From Spirodela intermedia (Eukaryota > Streptophyta > Magnoliopsida > Alismatales > Araceae), in NCBI GenBank assembly GCA_902729315.2, contig LR746272.1, positions 186,001 to 250,000 on the forward strand: a stretch of 64,000 bases of DNA. The letters run 5' to 3'. Shown here one piece after another: positions 43,400 to 54,388 of this stretch. Made by a program: the position numbers and the translations under genes. Each line of letters starts with the position of its first letter. Within the stretch, counting starts at the first letter, position 1. The notes beneath the pieces are model-generated. The model searched no databases. It saw only the letters and a program-made list of their open reading frames with translations, and was not told the origin of the DNA.

Positions 43400-45393
43400 A
43401 TGGCATCCAGACTCGCTCCCCTTTTCCTCCTGCTCTTCGTCTGTTGCACCCACGTCGGTAGAGTCAACGTCCAAGCCGCCGATTTCTCCCCGTCCCCGGT
43501 TCTCATATCCACCATTCGCTCCACTCTCGACGAAATCGGCAGTGTTCTCTCCGTCCTCTCCACCTTCTCGGGGCCGCTTCTCGGGGGAGACCTCCGAGTT
43601 TCCTCAGCCGTCCAAGACTGCGTCGATCTTCTCTCCCTTTCGTCCGACGAGCTCGGTTGGACCCTCTCCACCGCCTCGCCCTCCACGGCTGGCGTGAGGG
43701 AAAAGTTGTCCGCGGGCACCGGCAACAAGCATTTCGATCTGCGATCGTGGCTCAGCGCCGCCCTCGGTAACCAGGAGACCTGCGCCGAGAGCTTCCAAGG
43801 CACCGACGATGTTGTGAAGTCGCTCGTCGTCGGCAGCCTCGACACGATCACCTCCTTGGTCTACCAGGTCCTCACGCAGGTCCCCAACGCCAAGGGCCTC
43901 CCAGGCGACCGCTGGATGAAGACTGGCAAAAGGAAACTCTTGGACTCGGCGGGCTTTCCGATCTGGATGACCGCAGAGGACCGGCGTTTTCTACAGGGGC
44001 CCGCGACGTCATTTCAGCCGGACGTGGTGGTCTCTGCCGACGGCAGCGGCGACTACAAGACAGTCGGGGAGGCCGTGGAGAAGGCGCCGCTGGAGAGCGA
44101 GAAGAGGTTTGTGATCTACGTGAAGAAGGGGGTGTACAAGGAGAACGTGGACATCAAGAAGAAGAAGTGGAATGTCGTCGTCGTCGGCGACGGCATGGGT
44201 GCCACAGTGATCTCCGGTGCCCGCAATTACGTCGACGGGTGGACGACCTACCGCTCTGCCACGTTCGGTAAGCGGCCGCAATTCGCATTCTCCCTCTTTC
44301 TCCAGTCGCTTTCCTGGATCAGGCTGTCAGCGCTGGAGCCGAGACGCGCATAGCTTCGGGCACCACGCTCGGACGAAGCCTCCCACCAGGTCTTTACTGC
44401 GTTCAGCTGGGACATTACAGTTGAGAGCAGCACTCGTATTTTAATAACTTGTTTAGAACTCTTCCCATCTCCGATCAGTCGCATTCTGTTTTTAATTGAC
44501 CAAAAACTATCGACTGCAGCCCACATCAGTCAACGTTGAGGGTCTCGAGGTCAGATACGTTTTGACGATCGGATGCATAAATATAAGCAAATAACGATTC
44601 TAGGATTGATTAATTGCGCATTAATACTGACAGGCTACTTGTTTACTGCCTTTTGCCCCCGAGCTCATTATAATGTCTGTGGACAGCGGTCTCCGGGAAG
44701 GGGTTCCTTGCGCGAGGCCTGACGGTGGAGAACACGGCCGGCCCAGCGAAGCACCAGGCTGTCGCCTTCCGGTCGGACTCGGACCTCTCCGCCCTCTTCC
44801 AGGTGGAGTTCCTGGGGTACCAGGACACCCTCTACGCCCACTCCCTCCGCCAGTTCTACCGCGAGTGCCGCATCTCCGGCACCATCGACTTCATCTTCGG
44901 CAACGCCGCCGCCGTCTTCCAGAGCTGCACTATCGTCGCCCGTCGCCCTCTTCCGAAGCAGAAGAACTCCGTCACCGCCCAGGGTCGCAAGTACGTCGAC
45001 CAGAACACCGGCTTCTCCATCCACGGGTGCAACATCTCCGTGGAGGGCGACAACTCGAGCGGAACGGTGGCGGTGGCGCCGGCGATAACGTACCTCGGGC
45101 GGCCGTGGAAGAAGTACTCGAGGACGGTCGTCATGCAGTCGTACCTGGGCTCGGGGATTCCGCCGGAGGGGTGGCTCGAGTGGGCGGGGAACTTCGCCCT
45201 CGACACGCTCTACTACGGGGAGTACATGAACTACGGCCCGGGCTCGGGACTGAGCGGCCGCGTTAAATGGGCGGGTTTCCACGCTATCACTGACCCCGCG
45301 GTGGCGGTCAACTTCTCCGTTGCCCAGTTCATCGACGGGAACCAGTGGCTGCCGGCGACGGGGGTCAGGTATACGGCGGGGCTGACTGTTTGA
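43400..45393 (+). CDS. Pectinesterase with inhibitor-like pro-region, copy A
   Basis: Exons 43400-44267 and 44687-45393 give 524 residues. The enzyme removes methyl groups from cell-wall homogalacturonan. A signal peptide (MASRLAPLFLLLF start) is followed by a PMEI-like pro-region, then the processing motif KRKLL and the catalytic domain from about residue 210. Active-site residues are complete: Q313, Q335, D336, D357 and R428 (in GYQDTLYAHS, GTIDFIFGNAA and YLGRPWK). The pro-region has the later Cys residues (VQDCVDL, QETCAES) but lacks the first Cys pair of canonical PMEI domains. A similar pro-region is known in the peach PPE8B-type subgroup. The intron is phase 1, just before AVSGKGF, the shared position in this family. 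It is the first gene of a four-enzyme cluster on one strand. Confidence 0.93.
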
Positions 45394-45943
45394 TGGCCCA
45401 ACCACCATGCAGATCGTATCCTTGTTCGACACGTTGTGTAATAAGTCGCTATTTGTGTCGCGGATTAGGCATCATGTACAGAGAATAATGGCCCAAATCA
45501 AACTGGTCCCATTGGGTACCCGTTTGTGGCCGGCGACATTACTTGACTTGACGCATGCATATATCTCGCGGGTCGTCCCCTCCCTCCCGAGGAATTGCCG
45601 GCGGAGTCGCCGCCGGAGCAGTCCTCCGGCGCCGCGATTGGGGAGACGACCCGCAATGAATAGATTACGACCGGTGGGAGGAAAAAGCGTCGGCTTTTGC
45701 CCCGTGGTCAACGGTGCTTTCGATGCGGGGGCGTATCTGCCGCCGGTGTCCACGTGCGCTGCTCTTTGATGGGTCTCACATGTCTTACCTTCGTTGTTCA
45801 CGCCCCGGTTGGGACCTCCTTTGATGGGATGTCTGCGGCTTCACCTTGCTCGCACCTCACCTCATTAACTACCACTGCACTGCGACTCCTCCCCGTCGCC
45901 CTCGCCTTCTGCCTCCTCTCCCGTGAACCCCCGACCCTCATCC
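45394..45943. other. Spacer between pectinesterases A and B
   Basis: A 550-base spacer with the 3' UTR of copy A and the promoter and leader of copy B. The short frames inside match nothing. No TATA box is obvious. Confidence 0.4.
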
Positions 45944-48121
45944 ATGGCTGCCTCTTCCGCCCCTCGTCTCCCTCGGCCAGTATCCACCCTGCCACTGCTT
46001 GTAACTCTGGTACTGTTTCTTATGTCACCCTCACCGTCATCTGCCTCCGCCCCGACCAACACCTCTCTCCCCACAGGGGACGCCCCCCTCACGTCCATTA
46101 GGGCTCTCTGCCGCTCCACCCCGCATCCAGATGCTTGTTTCGACTCCCTCAAGGTATCTATCAAGACCGACGCCGTCCCCTCCATCCTCTCTCTCGTCTC
46201 TCTTTTCATCCGGTTCACCATCGCCGAAGCCGCCAAGATCTCTGCCGTCATCACCTCCTCCCAAGGCATCTCAGAGGGGCTTCGAGGGTCACTTCAGGAC
46301 TGTGAAGAGCTCCACCAGATCACCCTCTCCTCCTTGAACAAGTGCGCCGCCGTCCTCCAGTCCGGCCGGCAGCTCTCCGATGTCCGCACGCATCTCAGCG
46401 CCGCCCTTACCAACAGCGCCACCTGCCTCGAGGGCCTCTCTGTGGCGTCGGGCCCGGTGAAGCCCATTCTCGTCGAGTTGCTGACTGCGGCAAACAAGCA
46501 CATCAGAAACTCCCTCGGCATTCTCCCATCGGAGATACGGCGACGGACCCCAGGTCACTGGCGGCCCCACGACGAACGGCTAATTGCGTGGCTCTCCCGC
46601 CGCAAGAGCCGGCTTCTACAGAGTGGAGATGTCGACGATGGGTACGACCGGGGCTCAATTCTGTCGGTTGCAGCCGATGGCAAAGGTAACTTCACGACGC
46701 TCGGCGCCGCCATCAATTTCGCGCCAAACAACAGCGCGGACCGAACGATCATCATCGTGCGTGCCGGCGTGTACGAGGAGAACGTAGAGGTACCGAGCTA
46801 CAAGACCAACATCGTTCTCCTGGGCGATGGCAGCGGCGTTACCATAATCCGCGGTCGCCGGAGCGCCGGCGACGGCTGGACCACCTTCCGGTCCGCCACT
46901 GTCGGTGAGTATCCGCCACCACGGAAACCCACCCTATTCCCTGCAAGCTTCTACAACTACAGATCTATTCGAATCGGAATTCATCCGTAGAACCATTCAC
47001 GTGACGGTCCAACTTTCTGGCCTGCGACCTCATCTTGGTTGACCAAGTCCGTCGGAGGGTTCACCTGTGTGGGCCCGGGCCACGAATCGAGGTTCGACCA
47101 TAGTAATGGGAAGCCATGCATGGCCGGCCTCTCTGTGAGCCGTCTGCGTCTTGGAGGAGGTGGCCGAGTGATGGCAGAGTGAGTTCCCACCCCTCGGTCC
47201 GAGGACCAACGTGCCGATCGAACTACGTTGAAATTCTACCGGGCATGGACAAACGACCCACCTCTTCGTTGATTGACAGTCATGTTTTTGAGTTCCCGTC
47301 TTCATCCCGAGTAGAAACCAGGGAGACTAATCCGTCGGATTTGTCCAGATGTTAGATGCTTGGGGTCTTCCCTTGATTATGCTCTGATTGTCTCGTCGCT
47401 GATTCTCTGCACTGTTCAATACCCTCTGTCAGCCGTATCCGGTGAAGGATTCCTCGCACGGGACATAGCTTTCGACAACGCAGCGGGGGCAGCGAAGGGC
47501 CAGGCATCGGCCCTCCGAGTGAACGCTGACCTCGCGGCGTTCTACCGCTGCGTCATGACGGGATACCAAGACACCCTCTATGTGCACTCCTTCCGCCAGT
47601 TCTACCGGGAGTGCGACATCTACGGTACCATCGACTTCATCTTCGGCAACGCTGCCGTCGTGTTCCAGGCCTGCAATATCTTCGCCCGGATGCCCATCCC
47701 CGGTCAGGCCAACGCCATCATCGCCCAAGGCCGCGACGACCCCAACCAGAACACCGGCATCTCCATTCAGAACTGCACCATCCTCGCCTCGAAAGAACTC
47801 CCGTCGGGCCTGGGGAGCACCCAGACCTACCTCGGCCGGCCGTGGAAGCTTTACTCGAGGACGGTGTACGTGAAGTCCTACATCGACCGCTTGATAGACC
47901 CGGCCGGGTGGTCGGAGTGGGTGGGGGATCAGGGACTGAGGACGCTCTACTTCGGCGAGTACGCGAACAGCGGGCCGGGGTCGGCGACGGAGGAACGAGT
48001 CAAGTGGCCGGGCTACCATCTCATGGGCTACGACGATGCCGTTAGCTTCACCGTCTCCGAGCTCATCTCAGGCGACGGATGGCTGGAGTCGACGTCCTTC
48101 CCCTTCGACGCTGGGCTGTGA
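45944..48121 (+). CDS. Pectinesterase with inhibitor-like pro-region, copy B
   Basis: Exons 45944-46904 and 47433-48121 give 549 residues. A hydrophobic N-terminal signal (STLPLLVTLVLFLM) precedes a complete PMEI pro-region with all four canonical Cys positions (ALCRSTPHPDAC, LQDCEEL, ATCLEGL). A basic processing site, RRKSRLLQ, follows. The catalytic domain has Q344, Q366, D367, D388 and R456 in the normal motifs (AKGQASALR, GYQDTLYVHS, GTIDFIFGNAA, YLGRPWK). The intron is phase 1 before AVSGEGF, as in copy A, but sequence and pro-region differ strongly, so A and B are not recent duplicates. The ATG at 45944 was chosen; the frame is open a little further up only through a GTG. Confidence 0.92.
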
Positions 48122-49038
48122 TAGACATTTCCCTTCGATTCACACAGGGCGCCAACATCCGCGGGAGGCTGGATTACAAATAAGGTCATGGCGAGCGTTA
48201 CTCCTTGCCAGACTTGTCGTCCTTGGATTCCTCCTCCCAGAAATACTCTCATGAACGGGTAGCAAAAGCTGGTTGCCACCCGCCGACACCGTGACACACT
48301 GCGGCCGTTGCCCGGACCAGCCGAACTGCAGCCAAATACGTTTGTTTTCCTACGAGACGGTGGAATAATGGCAAAGAACTGTATCGGCCACGTAAGACGG
48401 AGGAGCAAGCACCGAGATCGTCGGGTTCGATATCGAGGGAGCTCGTTGCAGGGGTCAAAGGATGGGGGGATTCGATCCGTAACTCCGCTGAAAGAATAAA
48501 CCAGCAATGCGCAGATAGATTTATCGATACGTCGAGACGGTTTCATGTTTTGACCCAGGCCCGTTCGCCAGCAGGTGAAGACGATATACGGACGGACGAT
48601 GAGCCCTTTGAAATCGTTGCCTCGGTGCTTTTTTTGGACCTGAACTTAGGGCGGGGGGAAGGCCAGCGCAGCGGCTAAACCTCGTTTCTCAGGACGGGTG
48701 GACGGATTCTCCGGAACGACGGCCAGCCTTACGTTCACGACGACGGGCTGTTCCTCGACCGCAACCGTCGTCTTCTGGGCGGAGCACCTCAAAGTTCTCG
48801 AAGCCTCATCCCCTTTAACGAGACGCGGAGGTTCGATCGTTTGCGAGTGAGGATGTATTTGGTCAAGAAGTGGGAGAAAGTTCCTATCTTTTGATCCACT
48901 GTTGAACGTCCACCACGCCCAGTTCGTTCTCTTCCTTCTTCTGCCTCCGCCGCCCTCTCTGCCTTGCCGTATAGCTCGGAGGGCAGGCAGGGAGGGGTTC
49001 CTCTTCGGTCTCGGAGTAGAAAAGCCAGGAACGCCACG
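48122..49038. other. Spacer between pectinesterases B and C
   Basis: A 917-base spacer containing the 3' UTR of copy B and the promoter of copy C. Minus-strand frames at 48028-48546 and 48646-49275 are antisense or chance frames in GC-rich DNA. Confidence 0.4.
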
Positions 49039-51186
49039 ATGTTCCAGGACTTCGGGCACCTCACGGAGCGCCGGAGGGCGGAGAGGGAACAGAGAAAGAA
49101 GAAGATCATCATAGTCAGCTGCTCGGTCGCGCTCCTCCTGGTCGTCGTTCTCGGCGTCGTCGCGAGTCTGCACATCTTCACAAAGGACCCCTCTAACGTG
49201 TCCGCCACCTCTGGTGGACTCCGCACCACATCGAGGACCATTGAGCTGATATGTTCCTCGACCGACTTCAAGCACGCTTGCGAGTCAAGCCTGTCAAGGG
49301 TGCTCAATTCCTCCGCCGGTAACTCCACCTCCACCGACCTCCAGCCAAGGGATCTCATCAAGGCGGCCATTGCCGCCGTCGCCGACGAGGTTTCCGAGGC
49401 CTTCAGCCAGGCCAAGCTGATCAAGACCGACGACCCCATGGTCGAAGGCGCAGTCGAGGATTGCAAGGGCCTCTACCATTATGCCAAGGACGAGCTCTTG
49501 CAGACGCTCAGGGACGTCGGGAAGAGTCCGGCGGAGCAGCTTCCAAAGAAGGAACACGACCTCAAGAACTGGCTAAGCGCCGTCATGTCGTACCAGCAGA
49601 CTTGCATCGACGGCTTCCCCGAGGGGGAGTTCAAGACCAAAATGGAGAACGCCATGAAGACCGCCAAGCAGCTCACTAGTAATGCCCTTGCCATCGTCGC
49701 CCAGGCCGCTTCACTCTTCTCCATGCTCGACGTCCGTGGGCTGAGGGTCCGCCGCCGTCTAATGTCCGACGCGGATGGTCTCCCGGCGTGGGTACCGGAG
49801 GGGGACCGAAGGCTGCTGAAAGAAAAGGTGACGAAGAACCTGAAGCCGAACGTTGTGGTGGCGAAGGACGGCAGCGGGGACTTCAGGACTATCTCTGCCG
49901 CGCTCGCCGCTATCTCGGAGAAATACCATGGAAGGTAATGAAAGGTCCACGGCACCTGCCGCCGAACGCAAGAAAAGAGCGATCACCAGGAGCCTGTTAA
50001 TTCACGGCGTTGACAGCAGATTGTCTTGAATGGCTCAGGTACGTGATCTACGTCAAGGCCGGGATTTACGACGAGAGCCCGACGGTAACGAAGGAGATGG
50101 TGAACGTGACCATGTACGGCGATGGCTCGAGGAGGACCGTCGTCACCGGAAGCAAGAACTTCGTGGATGGGACGAGGACGTTCCAGACAGCGACATTTAG
50201 TGAGTGATTATCATTTGTATTAACATGTGGCTGTAGTTTAGTGGTTAGAATTCCACGTTGTGGCCGTGGAGACCTGGGCTCGAATCCCAGCAGCCACATC
50301 TCTACAGACTAACTTTTTTTTAGTTCATTTTTGGGTCCTCAGAAAATTATTAAAAAACCCCAACATAGTTTAAAACTAAGATGGAAGTACGTTTATGTTT
50401 GAATATTTTGGCGCGTCTGGTATTTATTCGTGGTCGCCTATCCTACGTCGGTGTGATGATCCTCTTTCCTTCCCGGATGTACGTACAGTTGCCATCGGAG
50501 AGGGCTTCATGGCCATCGCCATGGGGTTCCGCAACACCGCCGGCGCCATCAAGCATCAGGCGGTGGCCATCCGCGTCCAGTCCGACCGCGCCATCTTCCT
50601 CAACTGCCGCATGGAGGGCTACCAGGACACGCTCTACGCGCAGACCCACCGGCAGTTCTACCGCGGCTGCGTCGTCGCCGGCACCGTCGACTTCATCTTC
50701 GGCGACGCCGCCGCCGTCTTCCAGAACTGCGTGCTCGTGGTCCGCCGCCCCCTCGACAACCAGCAGAACATCGTCACCGCCCAGGGCCGCATCGACCGCC
50801 GCGAGTCCACCGGCTTCGTCATCCAAAACTGCCGCTTCGTCGCCGACAAGAAGCTCGCCTTGGCGGGGGCTGCCCCCATCCGAAGTTACCTCGGCCGGCC
50901 GTGGAAGGAGTACTCCCGCACCATCATCATGGAGTCTACCATCGGGGACTTTATCCAACCCGACGGCTACATGCCCTGGGACGGGGACTTCGCCCTCAAG
51001 ACCCTCTATTATGGCGAGTATGGCAACAAGGGCCCCGGCGCCGGGCTGTCGAAGCGCGTAGCGTGGCCGGGGTTCAAGGTGATTGGCAAGGCGGAGGCGC
51101 AAGCGTACACGGTGGCGCTCTTTATCCAGGGCGGCGACTGGATCAGGGCCGCCGGCGTTCCGGTGCACCTGGGGATGTACAACTGA
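49039..51186 (+). CDS. Pectinesterase with N-terminal membrane anchor, copy C
   Basis: Exons 49039-49934, 50039-50199 and 50489-51186 give 584 residues. The N-terminus is not a plain signal peptide. A charged stretch (LTERRRAEREQRKKK) precedes a hydrophobic segment at about 24-44 (IIIVSCSVALLLVVVLGVVA), suggesting a type II signal anchor as in some plant pre-pro-PMEs. A full PMEI pro-region follows (ELICSSTDFKHAC, EDCKGL, QQTCIDGF), then the processing motif DRRLLK. The catalytic residues Q376, Q398, D399, D420 and R489 are present; the usual FGNAA is FGDAA, a common variant. Intron 1 interrupts GR/YVIYVKAGIY, and intron 2 is at the shared family position. Intron 2 carries a tRNA-His gene. 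Confidence 0.92.
50227..50298 (+). tRNA. trnH-GUG: tRNA-His (GTG)
   Basis: A 72-base cloverleaf lies inside intron 2 (50200-50488) of pectinesterase C. The acceptor stem GTGGCTG pairs with CAGCCAC, followed by discriminator A. The anticodon stem CCACG/CGTGG closes the loop TTGTGGC with anticodon GTG at 50260-50262. The T stem CTGGG/CCCAG encloses CTCGAAT. Internal A box (TAGTTTAGTGG) and B box (GGCTCGAATCC) are good. An eight-T run at 50314-50321 can terminate RNA polymerase III. It matches nuclear plant tRNA-His and not the plastid type. The strand is that of the host gene. Confidence 0.93.
50314..50321 (+). terminator. Pol III terminator of tRNA-His
   Basis: A run of eight T residues 15 bases after the tRNA 3' end, the expected RNA polymerase III stop signal. 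Confidence 0.7.
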
Positions 51187-51910
51187 CGCAGTCGCGCCCT
51201 CCGCTCATCTGCCGCCACTACCATGAAGCAGGTTGTGTTTGCCTGCTTCGGGTACTGCCGGTATCGTGAGGTCCACCGTGTTCTGGTGCGCTGTGCCACT
51301 GTAAGAGGGAGGAGAGGGACAAGAAGAGAGGGGGAATCTCTCCTCTGGTTTTCCGGTTCGATGGGTTGACGGATGCCTCAACTTGCATGACTATGAAAAG
51401 CCCTCTCTCTCTCTCTCTCTCTTACGTGGAAGGAGTCTCACGGCCATGCCCATCGCAGTCTGAGGTCCATGGCTGATGGATAGCCCGCCATGTTCCTCTT
51501 CTCCCACTACACGTTGTCGGGAGTCTCTGTTTGCGGGTGGCCTTCCTCTTTTTGCTGCTGCTATCAGGTCCTGTCTGAAGAGGTTGGTTGGCTTTCGGCC
51601 GCCGCCGCAACCACCATTGTGATCGGGCCCTTCGGTCACTTAGTGGTTGTCGGGCCGGTGGCCACCACCCTTTTCCCACCTCGGCGTTAAAGCTCTTCAA
51701 CTGAAGACATGGGGGACTTCGGATCGGCTCGTTTCCCCTCTGTGAAACGAGGGAACGGTGCTTTAATTCCACCAACGAAGGAATCAGATGCTCGGAAAAA
51801 GGACCTTTCGATTTCTTTTTTTTATTTTATGAATTAACTTTGCACACGGGAGCCTGGATTTAAATTGGCCACTCTCCTTCCTCCGCTCTATCCTCACGGC
51901 AGAGCTGAAG
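51187..51910. other. Spacer between pectinesterase C and the PMEI gene
   Basis: A 724-base spacer with a TC microsatellite at about 51402-51422. It should hold the 3' UTR of copy C and the PMEI promoter. No gene is recognised. Confidence 0.4.
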
Positions 51911-52483
51911 ATGAACACCGGAAGGGCTTCTACATTCTTCCCAGCTCTCCTCCTGGTCGCGGTCTTGGTCCGACTGGGGGACTCCGTCCGCTTGCTCGCC
52001 GAAGGTGACGTCACTGACTCGATCTCATCGGCCTGCCAGCAGACAGAGTACTTCGACGTCTGCGTATCCACCCTTCAGTCCCGCCCCGACAGCCAGAATG
52101 CCGACGTGAAGGGCCTTGCTCTGATCTCTCTCAATGCCTGCATTGCCCACGCCGAGGGGACGCTCGCCTACGCGAGGCAACTAAGGAGCAACGCCACCGC
52201 CGCCGCAGGACATGGCGGCGACGACTACGCGACGCGGTGCCTGGATGACTGTCTGACCCAGTATTCGGACGCGCTGGACGACCTTAGGGAGTCGGTGGCG
52301 GACGCCCAGGACGGCGCCTACGGATCGGTCAACGCGAGGGTCTCCGGAGCCATGACGGACTCCGACTCGTGCGAAGACGGGTTTGCGGAGCAGCCGGGCT
52401 ACAGCTCGCCGCTGACGGAGAGGAACGACTTCTTCTCCAAGCTCTGCAGCAATGCTCTCGCCATCACTCGCCTCTTGTCCTGA
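51911..52483 (+). CDS. Stand-alone pectin methylesterase/invertase inhibitor (PMEI)
   Basis: A single-exon gene of 190 residues, the normal size of plant PMEI/invertase inhibitors. A signal peptide (STFFPALLLVAVLVRLG) is followed by the four-helix PMEI domain. The first disulphide pair is visible in SACQQTEYFDVC. Further Cys residues are in LISLNACIAH, RCLDDCLTQY and SDSCEDGF, and the last helix has LCSNALAITRLL. Such proteins bind and block either pectin methylesterases or acid invertases in the apoplast; sequence alone does not tell which. Lying between four pectinesterase genes on the same strand, a PME target is the simpler guess. It could also be a pectinesterase that lost its catalytic domain, but no catalytic remnant is seen downstream. 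Confidence 0.88.
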   Translation: MNTGRASTFFPALLLVAVLVRLGDSVRLLAEGDVTDSISSACQQTEYFDVCVSTLQSRPDSQNADVKGLALISLNACIAHAEGTLAYARQLRSNATAAAGHGGDDYATRCLDDCLTQYSDALDDLRESVADAQDGAYGSVNARVSGAMTDSDSCEDGFAEQPGYSSPLTERNDFFSKLCSNALAITRLLS

Positions 52484-54388
52484 GAATCGAAGGCAGACTC
52501 TCATTCCTCCGATCTCTTCTTGCGAGTCAGATCTTATTGGACCGAGCCCAAAGCGGCCGCGGCCCATTGCAAGGGCATCAGGCAGGGGGCTAGAGGGGTG
52601 TAGAATGCAAACCTACAAAATAAGGGGATTGGAGGGTGGTCTGATAATGCTTCTCCTCAAGTATGAGAAAAGGCTTAGATATTGCTCTCCAATTGAGAAA
52701 AGGCCCGCGTTTATGCGCGAAACCATTTTCATTGGTCGAGACGAAGCTTCGGCGAGCAAGGAAACCTCTGAATAGTGCCTGTCACCCAAGTCGTAGTGCA
52801 AGAAGTCAATCGCATTAAGTCACGCGTTCAGAAAAAAATGATTTGATAACGCCCTCGTGATATCACAGTCGATAGTTATTCTTATTAGAGCCTTTTGTTT
52901 TATTTCCGCAAGGCTTTAGCGTTGACTTTAAAGCGATCGACTACCCTGGAACAAGAAGAAGAAAATATGAAGAATAAATGGAATAAGGAGATCGAATGGA
53001 CAGCACCCCTCCACTTCTTGATAATTATCCATGACCGGGTATACGATGCGGCCCGCAGAGTCCGTTGTATTCAGTGGGGGTTCGTGATAAGAATAACTCA
53101 ACGTATTGATTGCTCAGCAAAAAGACCCCGCCCACCCTAATAGACGTCTGCCCAATAACACGAGAGTCAGAGAGGAGACGGGAGAGCCGGAAGCAATACG
53201 GCCAGCTATTATATGAAAAGCGTGGCGGCGCCGCCAAGACCTTTTGGTCCACGGAGGAGACTTGTGACGAGTCGCCACTGGCCATAATGAACGACAAGCA
53301 ACCCGCCACATGAGACTGACTTATGTCTCGAAGATGCCCCTTTCTTTCTTTCGATGTCTCTTGGTGGACGCAGAGGGAGACTACGCCAGTGACGGTTCAC
53401 CCGCTTCGGTTTCGGACATAGCTGTATTGATCCCCCTCCCCCGCGCGTCTAACGGGCAGTTGTTTGCTGGTATCGGAGAGCGTCATAATGGGGGCAGCGA
53501 TTCAGAAATGGATGCTTCAGGCGGGGAGATCTGGCGGTCATCAGCCGGATGGTCCTCTGAGGGGGTTGGTTTTCGCGGCACTCAATATCTTATCCCCACA
53601 ACAGTCTGTACGCAGGGTAGCGAGAGAAGTCTCCTCTTAAAATACGGACACTTCCCTTCTTTATGTCTGGCGAGAGGGCAGGTACCCCGACGATGCGAGG
53701 GCAGGAGCAGGCCATGGGGCATACCGGACGGGGCTTCAACACACACTTCCCACCAAGAGGACAGGTGAATAGCTACCTTTGCCCGGACCGGAAATCGTCG
53801 CCTTCCCCTTGTTCCCTGTACAACGACAATGGGACGACATTTCAACGAGGGGCCAATGTGGGCCGCGGGACCTTCTTTGGGTCTTGTTCGATTCCGAAGG
53901 AGTCGTTCGGCCGCGCCCGACCTTGTAAGGGAGTGCTAACTGAGAGAGGAATGAAGAAGCCCTGTGAATCAGAGCCTACCCACTCCAATTTCAATATTAG
54001 AGCTAGCAGTGTTAATTTCCAATAGGGGATGCATTGCAAACTGGAGGAGAGGCCAGGTGTCAGGCGGTACAAAAAGATGTATGCTTACGACCCCGACATA
54101 TGAACATATACGTGCACCTTTCCCATTGTGACAATTGGAACTTCGTTGTCGTGATTTATAAGTTCACGTCATGATGCATAAGCCACACCCACTCCCACCA
54201 AGGCTAGTCCTTGAAACGGGAGAAGACAGCTCCCTGGTCACTCACATGAATAGACTAATCACCTACCAGTAAGACCTTGAAGACCTCGATGGGGACGGCT
54301 TCGAGGTCCCAATACTCATATAACCCGGCAAACAGCAATGTTAGTCCGTGTGCTTGGGCGAAGTCCGGATCGCTCGGTTGAGAGAAGG
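52484..54388. other. Spacer between PMEI and pectinesterase D
   Basis: 1.9 kb without a recognised gene. The open frames at 53310-53768 (plus), 53582-53845 (minus) and 53663-54025 (plus) match no family. A TATA-like CATATAAC at 54317-54324 lies 65 bases before the start codon of copy D and may be its TATA box. Confidence 0.4.

Noticed and set aside
44668-45432. 254-codon minus-strand frame opposite pectinesterase A
   Set aside because: It is the mirror frame of the catalytic exon, Val/Arg/Gly-rich, with no family match. The same holds for 47429-48019 and 50443-51168.
53310-53768. 152-codon plus-strand frame between PMEI and pectinesterase D
   Set aside because: No domain, no codon pattern like the neighbouring genes, and overlapping frames on both strands.
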